The notes under the pieces: generated by a model
Databases searched by the model: none
The model's input: the letters and a program-made list of their open reading frames with translations, nothing else
What the model was told of the DNA's origin: nothing
Translations under genes and position numbers: made by a program
Part shown: piece by piece, positions 17,605-24,904 of the stretch
Layout: each line of letters starts with the position of its first letter
Numbering within the stretch: the first letter of the stretch is position 1
From: CAZQVN01 sp964596775
GTDB taxonomy: Bacteria; Eisenbacteria; RBG-16-71-46; JABDJR01; JAWXBZ01
Assembly (NCBI GenBank): GCA_964596775.1
Contig: CAZQVN010000014.1
Coordinates: 1-64,000, forward strand
DNA: 64,000 bases
Reading direction: 5' to 3'

Positions 17605-18491
17605 GACGCCGCGCGGGCGCGGATCGCGTGGAAGTCGCGCGGGTCGATCCAGAGGAAGTTGGAGATGGTGCGCAGCTCCACGGCTTCCGCGTCCGACACG
17701 CCGCCGGTGGCGGCGGCCACGTGAAACGCGGCCTCGAGCAGTTCCCGCCGCTCGTCCATGTCGGAGATCCGGTTGAATTCGGACAGGAGCCCCTGCCGGT
17801 CCGGTCCGGTCGTGGCGGCCTCGCGCACCGATTGAACGACCCAGTCGAGAAGGGGCGGCTTCAGGTCGAACCGGGACTCGAGGATCCCCCGGATCGCCGC
17901 GAGTTCCTCGTCGCTCATCCCGTCGTCGAGGTGGGCCATCCGGCCGAGCACCGCCCCGAACAGCGTGTACCGGTTCAGCGTGTCCGCGTCGATCTCCCCC
18001 TTCCATCCCCCTTCCGAGAGATCGTTGAGGCGCTGGAGGACGCTGTTCTTGAGGTACTCGGTGACCTGCCCCGGATCGCCGGGGCGTCCCGCGAACACCG
18101 ACCGGAACAGGCCGGTGATGCGGCCGAGAAACCCGTCGACGGTGCCCATCGCGTCCATGACGCCGCCGAGGTTGTCCAGCAGTTCCCGTTCCTCGAGGCC
18201 GAAGTCGCCGTCGGCCTTGAGGAGTTCTTCGACCTCGCGCAGCGCTTCGCGCCTTTCGTCGGGCGAAGTCAGCATCGCGAGCAGTTCGCGCGTGAGCTCC
18301 TCGCAGCGCGAGTAGGGAACAGGGCGCTCGAGCAGTTCGTGGACACCCGCCGTCTCGCCGGCATCCAGGCCGAACGCCAGCATCCGGCGCTTCAGGTGGT
18401 TCACCTCGCCGCCGTCGATCCGGCCGTCGGACCAGGCGGCCGCGGCGAGAACCTTGAGCAGCGCTATCTGTCGCTGTTTCTTCGTGGGCAT
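17601..18491 (-). CDS. TerB-like helical protein, probably two TerB domains
   Basis: A 296-aa all-helical protein. The first half resembles the TerB (tellurite-resistance B) fold: LLKVLAAAAWSDGRIDGGEVNHLKRR at the start, then LLKADGDFGLEERELLDNL. The second half repeats the pattern with MAHLDDGMSDEELAAIRGIL and AAATGGVSDAEAVELRTISNFL. The acidic turns (DGRID, DGDFG, DDGMSDEE) match the metal-binding positions of TerB/DjlA N-domains. No J-domain or membrane segment is present. The ATG at 18491 follows the upstream stop by one base, and its stop overlaps the next start, so it is coupled to both neighbours. Function is unknown; stress or membrane-associated scaffolding is common for the family. 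Confidence 0.72.
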   Translation of the reverse strand: MPTKKQRQIALLKVLAAAAWSDGRIDGGEVNHLKRRMLAFGLDAGETAGVHELLERPVPYSRCEELTRELLAMLTSPDERREALREVEELLKADGDFGLEERELLDNLGGVMDAMGTVDGFLGRITGLFRSVFAGRPGDPGQVTEYLKNSVLQRLNDLSEGGWKGEIDADTLNRYTLFGAVLGRMAHLDDGMSDEELAAIRGILESRFDLKPPLLDWVVQSVREAATTGPDRQGLLSEFNRISDMDERRELLEAAFHVAAATGGVSDAEAVELRTISNFLWIDPRDFHAIRARAAS

Positions 18492-18492
18492 G

Positions 18493-19572
18493 TCAGGGCA
18501 CCTTCCAGAGTGAAACCACTTCGAGATGCGGCGATCCGGGAAACAGGTCGACGCTGGACCAGGCTTCCGGCGCAGCGCCGGATTCGAAAAGGATCCGCGC
18601 GTCGTTCCGGAGACCGGTTTCGTGACAGTGGAACGCGAGAATCCGTTCCGGCCGGTGCGCGCGCCGCGCCAGGCTTTCCAGCAGTCTTCCGAAGCCCGGG
18701 CGCGGGGGGTCGATGATCCAGAGTTGCGCGTCGACGTTGTTGTTGTCCTCCGACTCGGCGCTGCGCGGCAGCGTCCGGACTTCCGGAAAGAACCGCCGAC
18801 CGTTGGCCTCGAGAAGCGCCGCCGCGGCGGGATGCGATTCCGTGGCCTCTCCACCGCCGCCGAGCCGCGATGCCATCGCGGCGCTGAGGTTACCGTATCC
18901 CGCGCCCCATTCAAACCACGAGGCCGTCGCGACTCCGGCGTGATCGAGCAACTCGAACGCACAGGCGATCAGCGCCCGGTTCGCCTCGGGTCCCGGTTGC
19001 GAAAAGGAAGCGATCGTGGACGCCAGCGGGATCGCGGCTCCCGCGGTATCGAACGAGGGGAGCCAGGCGTAGGGCACGGCGGGTGCCGTGACAGGCCCGC
19101 CCGGCCCGGCCACGGCGGCTTCGCCCCGCTGGCCGAGTTCGACCGTCCAGCCCCGCGACAGCGCCCGTTCGAGCCAGCGGCGTTCCCGGACGAGCCGATC
19201 GATGTCGGCGCGCGAGGCGTCCAGCCAGAGGCCGAGGCGGCGGGGTGCGCGCGTCGGCGGAACCGGCGATTCCGGCGGGGCCTGCCCGATCGAGGCCGTC
19301 TCCGCCTCCGCACACCGGAATCGCACCTGCGCCTGCGCCACCGGCGGCGGATCGGCCGCGAACGCACGGCACATGTCCTTGAGTTCGGGCGCGGCGTCGG
19401 GATCCTCGATGCTCGTGAACGCGAACGTGCCCCCGTCCCCGGAGGGCCCGCGGATCCCGAGTCGGCCGTCGTGCCACATGAGGTCGAGCCGGGTCCGGGT
19501 GTTCGCGAGATCGGGCGTGAGAACGGACAGCGGGTCGCCGGGGAGTCGGAAGCGGGGTTGGGAGGTGGTCAT
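18493..19572 (-). CDS. RNA m5U methyltransferase-family protein (TrmA/RlmD-like), divergent
   Basis: A 359-aa predicted SAM-dependent enzyme. The C-terminal half fits the COG2265 RNA 5-methyluridine family. It has a SAM loop FEWGAGYGNLSAAMA, a motif IV equivalent IIDPPRPGFGRLLESL, the catalytic Cys in FHCHETGLRND (SCNPxTLARD in canonical members) and the family tail VDLFPGSPHLEVVSLWKV. The N-terminal half lacks a visible TRAM domain and the CxxxxxCxxC iron-sulfur cluster motif of RlmD, so the RNA target is uncertain. The ATG at 19572 overlaps the ankyrin gene stop (ATGA). It could modify rRNA, tRNA or another substrate. Confidence 0.68.
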   Translation of the reverse strand: MTTSQPRFRLPGDPLSVLTPDLANTRTRLDLMWHDGRLGIRGPSGDGGTFAFTSIEDPDAAPELKDMCRAFAADPPPVAQAQVRFRCAEAETASIGQAPPESPVPPTRAPRRLGLWLDASRADIDRLVRERRWLERALSRGWTVELGQRGEAAVAGPGGPVTAPAVPYAWLPSFDTAGAAIPLASTIASFSQPGPEANRALIACAFELLDHAGVATASWFEWGAGYGNLSAAMASRLGGGGEATESHPAAAALLEANGRRFFPEVRTLPRSAESEDNNNVDAQLWIIDPPRPGFGRLLESLARRAHRPERILAFHCHETGLRNDARILFESGAAPEAWSSVDLFPGSPHLEVVSLWKVP

Positions 19573-20240
19573 GGCGCCGTCAACAGCGCCACACAGCCCG
19601 CGGAGCGTTCGCCGCCCCGTTCCGCCGCGTCGAGCGGCGTCAGACCGCGACCGTCCACGGCATTCCTGTACGCTCCATTCTTCAGCAACAACTCCACGAT
19701 CTTCGTCCGGCCCCAGAACGCGGCGCGATGCAGCGCCGTGTTGAGGTACCGGCGGGCGTCGGCCGCCCGGTTCACGTCGGCGCCGCGCTCGATCAACAGC
19801 GCGGCGGCCGCGCACGCGAACGCATCGCAGGGGTCGAGCGCTTCCCGGACGTCCGGCGGAATGGATGCGAGCAGGTGCAGCGGCGGGCGCCCGTTGCCGT
19901 CGCCGGCATTCGGGTCGGCGCCGGCGTCGAGGAGAACGCGGAGGGCATCGATGGTTTTCCCCGCAACAGGAAAGCAGGCGTAGTGGAGTGCGGTCCAGCC
20001 GTCCTCCGGCGAAACCCGCCGGGCCGCTCCCTGCGGTCGCTGTTCGATGTCGGCTCCGGAGTGCCGTTCACCGCCGACTGCAACGCGCAGGCGCCTCGGC
20101 CCCGGGGCATCGGGGTCGGCGCCTTGTTCCAGGAGCCGGGAGACGGTTTCGGCATCGCCGGACCAGGCTGCGTCATGGAGCGGCGAGCGTTCGCGGGTTG
20201 TGGAGTCGGCCGGGTCCGTGGCCCGGACCCGGCGGTTCAT
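19569..20240 (-). CDS. Ankyrin-repeat protein
   Basis: A 223-aa protein with about four ankyrin repeats and no signal peptide, likely a cytoplasmic protein-binding scaffold. Repeat cores visible are SPLHDAAWSGDAETVSRLLEQGADPD, WTALHYACFPVAGKTIDALRVLLDAGADPN, RPPLHLLAS...AAALLIERGADVN and TALHRAAFWGRTKIVELLLKNGAYRN. An irregular Arg-rich stretch separates repeats 1 and 2. The start at 20240 has no strong ribosome site but lies 37 bases after the HAD gene. Its end overlaps the RNA-methyltransferase-like start, so the partner is probably one of the coupled products. Confidence 0.82.
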   Translation of the reverse strand: MNRRVRATDPADSTTRERSPLHDAAWSGDAETVSRLLEQGADPDAPGPRRLRVAVGGERHSGADIEQRPQGAARRVSPEDGWTALHYACFPVAGKTIDALRVLLDAGADPNAGDGNGRPPLHLLASIPPDVREALDPCDAFACAAAALLIERGADVNRAADARRYLNTALHRAAFWGRTKIVELLLKNGAYRNAVDGRGLTPLDAAERGGERSAGCVALLTAP

Positions 20241-20277
20241 TGTCCGACGGCCACGCGGGAGTTTCCCTCGCGGCTCG

Positions 20278-20988
20278 TCACGATCCCGCCTCCAGCCGGT
20301 CGAGCAGACCGGTCAGCAATCCGAGATGCTCGATCGCGTGAAACCGCGCGGTGCCGGCCGGCGGGGCGTCCACGACCTCGTGGGCCCAGGTCATCGCGTA
20401 GGGTACGTGCACCGCGTTGCCGCCGATCTCGAGGACGGGGAGCACATCGGAGCGCAGGGAGTTTCCGACCATCAGGAAGCGCCGGGCCTTGATCCCGTTC
20501 CGCTTCAGCAGGCTCTCGTAGCTGGCCGGTGTCTTGTCGCTCACGATCTCGATGTGCCGGAAGCGGGGGCCGAGGCCCGAACGTTCGAGCTTCGTTTCCT
20601 GGTCGACGAGATCCCCCTTCGTGACGACCATCAGCGGATACCGCCCGGCGAGCCGCTCCAGCGTTTCCGTGACGTGATCGAGGAGTTCGACGTCGGCCTC
20701 GAGCATCTCCCGGGCCGTGTCGATGATCGTCTGGATGTCCTTTCCGGTGATCCGCCCCTCGGTCAGTTCCACGGCCGTCTCGATCATCGACAGCGCGAAC
20801 GCCTTGATGCCGTAGCCGAAGTGCCTGAGGTTGCCGATCTCGGCGCGGTAGAGACGTTCGTCGATCCACTCCGGCCTGTGGTAGTGCTCGAGGAGTTTCC
20901 GGAAGCGGGCCTGGGCGTCCGCGTACAGGCGCTCGTTGTGCCAGAGCGTGTCGTCGGCGTCGAAGGCGATGACATCGAAGTGGACCAT
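20278..20988 (-). CDS. HAD-superfamily hydrolase
   Basis: A 236-aa phosphatase-like protein of the haloacid dehalogenase fold. Motif I is DADDT, with the nucleophile Asp10 and acid/base Asp12. Motif II is VVTKGD, a Lys follows in the VSDKTPASY segment, and motif IV is MVGNSLRSDV. A helical cap (about 20-100) follows motif I, typical of subfamily I enzymes of the GMP/IMP or phosphoglycolate phosphatase kind. The substrate cannot be read. The ATG lies 9 bases after the ABC-F stop, so the gene is the second in the minus-strand operon. Confidence 0.88.
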   Translation of the reverse strand: MVHFDVIAFDADDTLWHNERLYADAQARFRKLLEHYHRPEWIDERLYRAEIGNLRHFGYGIKAFALSMIETAVELTEGRITGKDIQTIIDTAREMLEADVELLDHVTETLERLAGRYPLMVVTKGDLVDQETKLERSGLGPRFRHIEIVSDKTPASYESLLKRNGIKARRFLMVGNSLRSDVLPVLEIGGNAVHVPYAMTWAHEVVDAPPAGTARFHAIEHLGLLTGLLDRLEAGS

Positions 20989-20997
20989 GGGGGGATT

Positions 20998-22938
20998 CTA
21001 ACCAATCTCCTCCAGTTCCTCCCACAGCCTTTCGATCTTCGCCTTGACCCCGTTGTACTCGATGACCGTCGTCCGGGCCTTGTCGCCGCCGTCGCCGTAG
21101 AGCTTCGGGTCGGCCAGCGTGGACTCCAGCTCCTTGACCTTGACCTCGCAGCGCTTGATTTCCCCCTCGATCCGGGCGATCTCCTGGGCCTTCTTCTTCG
21201 CCTGCGCCTTGGAGATCTGCGGTTCCGCGGGCTTCGCCGGGGGCGCCTTCGCCGGCTTCTTCGGCTCGGCCGGCGCCGCCACGGCGATCGGGGACGGCGT
21301 CGAGGCCACCGCGAGGCCCGATTCCAGCCGTTTGAGCCGCGCCTCCTCATAGTCGGCGTAGCCGCCCGGATAGAGAATGGCCCGCCCGGCATTGACCTCG
21401 ATGACCCGGGTGGCCACCCGGGCCATGAGCGAGCGGTCGTGGGTGACGACGACCACGCCGCCCGGGTACTGCTCGAGCGCGTCCTCGAGAACCTCCTTGC
21501 CGGCCAGGTCCAGGTGATGCGTCGGTTCGTCGAGGAGGATCAGGTTCGCCTCGCGGAGGAGGATGCGGGCCAGCGCCACCCGCTGGCGCTCGCCGCCGGA
21601 CAGGACCCGGCACGTCTTGAACACGTCGTCGCCGTGAAACAGGAAGCTGCCGAGCACCGAGCGGAGCCGCGGGCGCCACTCGTTGTTGGCCACGTCGTCC
21701 AGCGCATCGAGCACGGTCAGCTTCGGGTTGAGGATTTCCGCCGCGTGCTGGGCAAAATAGGCCATCCGGGTCAGTTCGAACACTTCACAGGTTCCGGACT
21801 GCGGCTGAAGCTGCTGCGCGAGGATCCGCAGCAGCGTGGTCTTGCCGGCGCCGTTCGCGCCGACGATCGCCACCTTTTCGCCGCGTTCGAGGTGCAGCTC
21901 CACGTTGTTGAGGATCGGGCGGTCCTCGTAGCGGAAGGACACCTGGTCGAGCGCCAGCAGCCGGCGCCCGGCGTGCGGCGGTTTCGGAAACGCGAAGTGG
22001 ATGCTCTGCGCCTTGCGGGGGATGACCAGCCGCTGGTCGCGCAGGCGGTCGATCATCTTCTTCTTGCTGCGGGCCTGCGCCGCCTTCGTGTTCTTGGCGC
22101 CGAACCGCTCCACGAAGCGGGACAGCTGCGCGATCTTCTGGTCGAGCTGGGCGTTCTCCGCGGCCATCTGCTCGCGGCGCCGCTGCTTTTCCTCGAGGTA
22201 TCCGGTAAACGTGGTGGCATAGCTGGTCAGGGTGCCGAACTCCAGCTCCTTGACCTCGTTCGTCACCCGGTCGAGGAACACGCGGTCGTGGGAGATCACC
22301 ACGAGGCCCCCCTGGAACTCCTCGAGAAACTCCTCGAGCCATTCCATGGCCGGCAGGTCGAGATGGTTCGTCGGTTCGTCGAGGAACAGGACGGTGGGGT
22401 CGCTGAGCAGCAGCGCCCCCAGGGCGGCGCGCATCCGCCAGCCTCCCGAGAACTCGGAGATCGGGCGGTCCTGGTCCTCGGTGGAGAAACCGAGGCCGCC
22501 GAGGATCCGGCGCGCCTCGGACTCCAGGATGTGCTCGTCGTTCAGTTCGAGGTGGTGCTGGAGATCGCCGGCGCGGGCCAGCAGCCTCTCGAGATCGGGA
22601 TCCTCGGGGGAGATCGTCTCCATCCGCCGGTGGATCTCGTCCATCTCCTCCCGCATGTTGAGCAGCGAGCGGTGCGCTTCGAGGCAGCGGTCGAGGACGG
22701 TGCCCTCGAACTTCTCGGCCGCCTCCTGGGGGAGATAGCCGAGCCGGGTGCCCTTCGACAGCACGCGGTTGCCGGCTTCCGGCGTGATGTTGCCGAGCGC
22801 CACGTTGATGAGCGTTGTTTTTCCGGCGCCGTTCGGTCCGATCAGCGCACAGCGATCGCCGGGGGCGACGACCCATGTGACGTTCTCGAACAGAACCCGC
22901 GTTCCTATGGAGTATCGGATGTCCTGCAGCTGAATCAT
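20998..22938 (-). CDS. ABC-F family ATPase (ribosome-associated, Uup/EttA-like)
   Basis: A 646-aa soluble protein with two ABC domains and no membrane segments. Walker A motifs are GPNGAGKTT and GANGAGKTT. Signatures are SEFSGGWRMR and LSGGERQRVA, and Walker B motifs are VLFLDEPTNHLD and LILLDEPTHHLD. Between the domains is the charged linker (P-site tRNA-interaction motif region) that marks ABC-F proteins. A C-terminal Lys/Ala/Glu coiled coil (about 545-640) resembles that of Uup. Such proteins act on the ribosome in translation elongation or antibiotic protection. The start at 22938 aligns with the family; the open frame continues upstream without a credible start. It heads the seven-gene run and is divergent from the methyltransferase at 22987. 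Confidence 0.93.
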   Translation of the reverse strand: MIQLQDIRYSIGTRVLFENVTWVVAPGDRCALIGPNGAGKTTLINVALGNITPEAGNRVLSKGTRLGYLPQEAAEKFEGTVLDRCLEAHRSLLNMREEMDEIHRRMETISPEDPDLERLLARAGDLQHHLELNDEHILESEARRILGGLGFSTEDQDRPISEFSGGWRMRAALGALLLSDPTVLFLDEPTNHLDLPAMEWLEEFLEEFQGGLVVISHDRVFLDRVTNEVKELEFGTLTSYATTFTGYLEEKQRRREQMAAENAQLDQKIAQLSRFVERFGAKNTKAAQARSKKKMIDRLRDQRLVIPRKAQSIHFAFPKPPHAGRRLLALDQVSFRYEDRPILNNVELHLERGEKVAIVGANGAGKTTLLRILAQQLQPQSGTCEVFELTRMAYFAQHAAEILNPKLTVLDALDDVANNEWRPRLRSVLGSFLFHGDDVFKTCRVLSGGERQRVALARILLREANLILLDEPTHHLDLAGKEVLEDALEQYPGGVVVVTHDRSLMARVATRVIEVNAGRAILYPGGYADYEEARLKRLESGLAVASTPSPIAVAAPAEPKKPAKAPPAKPAEPQISKAQAKKKAQEIARIEGEIKRCEVKVKELESTLADPKLYGDGGDKARTTVIEYNGVKAKIERLWEELEEIG

Positions 22939-22986
22939 GGGCGGCGATTCTAGCATCGACCGGACGTTTGACCTAATATCACGCGC

Positions 22987-23772
22987 ATGGAAAGCCGCCG
23001 GGACGATCCCTTCTCGCGGGTCAACTACCGCACGCTCATCGCCTGGCCGGAACGGATCCGCCGCGAGGCGCCGTTCCTGGCCCGCGTCTTCCGCGACCTT
23101 CCGGAGCGCTCCGTCGTGGATTTCGGCTGCGGCACCGGCGAGCACTCCCGGCATCTGGCCGACCTCGGGTTCCGGGTGACCGGCCTCGACCGCTCCGAAG
23201 CGATGATCGCCGACGCGCTCTCCGAGCCGCCGCCGGACAACCTCAGGTTCGAGATCGGCGACATGCGCGAGGCGGACACCGTGCTCACCGAAACGTTCGG
23301 CGGCGCGCTCTGTCTCGGCAACATGCTGCCGTTTCTCGCGACCCGGTCCGACCTGGACGCGGCCCTGTCCGCGGCCTCGCGCGTCCTGAAGCCGGGCGGG
23401 CGGCTCCTGATCCAGGTCCTGAACTACGAAATGCACCGGGCCCGGAACACGCGCCACCTGCCGCTCAATTTCCGCCCCGGCGACGACGGGGAGATCGTCT
23501 TCGTGCGGCTGCTCGAGTTCCGGGACGACGGCCGGGTGCTGTTCTTTCCGACCACGCTCTCGCTGAAGCCGGGCGACGACGAGAACCCGGTGACGCTCGA
23601 GAGGTCGCGGCGCGTGGAACTCATGGCGTGGACGCGCGCCGAACTCCTTCCGGCGCTCGACGCGACCGGTTTCGGCGGAACGGAACTGTACGGAACGATG
23701 ACCGGCGATCCGTTCGAGCCGCTGGAGTCGCCGGATCTCGTGATCGTGGCGGAGCGGGGCGCGGGGGCATGA
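22987..23772 (+). CDS. Class I SAM-dependent methyltransferase
   Basis: A 261-aa cytoplasmic methyltransferase. Motif I is VVDFGCGTGEHSRHL, motif II contains GLDRSEAMI, and motif post-I has FEIGDMREAD. The LKPGGRLLIQVLN segment is the strand-5 region of the Methyltransf_11/25 group. The C-terminal part is rich in charged residues and may form the substrate lid; substrate unknown. The start is 48 bases from the divergent ABC-F gene. The YpdA-like gene follows after 70 bases on the same strand. Confidence 0.88.
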   Translation: MESRRDDPFSRVNYRTLIAWPERIRREAPFLARVFRDLPERSVVDFGCGTGEHSRHLADLGFRVTGLDRSEAMIADALSEPPPDNLRFEIGDMREADTVLTETFGGALCLGNMLPFLATRSDLDAALSAASRVLKPGGRLLIQVLNYEMHRARNTRHLPLNFRPGDDGEIVFVRLLEFRDDGRVLFFPTTLSLKPGDDENPVTLERSRRVELMAWTRAELLPALDATGFGGTELYGTMTGDPFEPLESPDLVIVAERGAGA

Positions 23773-23842
23773 CGACCGGGGTCGCCGCCACGTTCATCGC
23801 GGTCGCGCCACCGGCGGCGGGCCGGGGATCGCGGGTCTCCGC

Positions 23843-24883
23843 GTGACCGCCCCCGTGGACACCGACGTCTTCGTGGTCGGTGCCGGGCCGATCGGCCTGG
23901 AACTCGCGGTGGCCCTGAAGCGGCGGAACGTCGACTGCATCCAGGTGGACGCGGGGCAGATCGGCCACACGATCAGCTGGTACCCGACCGCGGCCCGCTT
24001 CTTTTCGTCACCGGAACGGATCGCGATCGCCGGCGTGCCGATCATGACGGTGGACCAGACGAAGGCCACGAAGGAGGAATACCTGGCCTATCTCCGCGGC
24101 ATCGTCGTCCAGTTCGATCTGCCGGTCCGGACTTACGAAAGGGTGATCGGGCTGGAAAAGGCCGGCGACCGGTTCCTCGTCCGAACGGAGTCCCGGAGCG
24201 GGACCGCGGAGTTCCGGGCGAAGCGCGTCGTCCTGGCCGTGGGCGACATGGCCCGCCCGCGCCGGCTCGGCATTCCCGGAGAGGATCTGCCGCACGTCTC
24301 CCACTACTTCACCGACCCGCATCCGTACTTCCGGAGACAGCTCGTCATCGTCGGGGGGAAGAACTCCGCGGTGGAGGCGGCGATCCGCTGTCACCGCACC
24401 GGGGCGCGGGTGGCCATCAGCTACCGGAACGTGGCCCTCCCCGTGAAGTCGGTCAAGTACTGGCTGCTGCCGGAAATCGAGTCGTTCATCCGCCAGGGAC
24501 ACGTGGACTTCTTTCCCGGGACCGTGCCGGAAAGGATTACGGAGACGGCGATCACGCTCCGGAGCCTGTCCACCGGGGAGTCGATCGAGGAGCCCGCCGA
24601 CTTTGTCCTGCTGCTCACCGGCTACGAGGCGGACACGTCGCTGTTCACGATGGCGGGCGTGCCGCTGGAAGGGGAGAACCGGGGCCCGGTCCACGATCCC
24701 GACACGATGGAAACGACCGTGCCCGGCCTCTACGTGGCCGGCACCGCCGCCGCCGGCACGCAGAACCGGTTCCGCCTGTTCATCGAGAACGCGCACGTGC
24801 ACGTGGACCGGATCGTGGCGGCGGTCACCGGGGAGCCGCTCGTGATCCGGCCGACGCCGGGTTACTCGCTGCCGGAAAGCTGA
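23843..24883 (+). CDS. ypdA: YpdA-family FAD/NAD(P)-dependent oxidoreductase (putative bacillithiol disulfide reductase)
   Basis: A 346-aa flavoprotein. The FAD-binding GxGxxG is GAGPIGLELA near the N-terminus. The NAD(P)-binding site is VIVGGKNSAVEAAI. The stretch IGHTISWYPTAARFFSSPERIAIAGVP, with KATKEEYLAYLR after it, is characteristic of YpdA, the NADPH-dependent bacillithiol disulfide reductase of Bacillus, and distinguishes it from thioredoxin reductase, whose CxxC is absent. The end has GLYVAGTAAAGTQNRFRLFIENAHVH. The GTG start is weakly supported by context; a second GTG lies four codons on. No bacillithiol synthesis genes (bshA, bshB, bshC) are in the window. Confidence 0.85.
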   Translation: MTAPVDTDVFVVGAGPIGLELAVALKRRNVDCIQVDAGQIGHTISWYPTAARFFSSPERIAIAGVPIMTVDQTKATKEEYLAYLRGIVVQFDLPVRTYERVIGLEKAGDRFLVRTESRSGTAEFRAKRVVLAVGDMARPRRLGIPGEDLPHVSHYFTDPHPYFRRQLVIVGGKNSAVEAAIRCHRTGARVAISYRNVALPVKSVKYWLLPEIESFIRQGHVDFFPGTVPERITETAITLRSLSTGESIEEPADFVLLLTGYEADTSLFTMAGVPLEGENRGPVHDPDTMETTVPGLYVAGTAAAGTQNRFRLFIENAHVHVDRIVAAVTGEPLVIRPTPGYSLPES

Positions 24884-24904
24884 ACGGCGGCCGGACGAAG
24901 CCCG

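Noticed and set aside
20047..22953. 968-codon plus-strand open frame across the HAD and ABC-F genes
   Set aside because: Antisense to two well-supported enzymes; no recognisable domain.
22939..23457. N-terminal extension of the ABC-F frame
   Set aside because: It is antisense to a clear methyltransferase gene, and the family start is at 22938.
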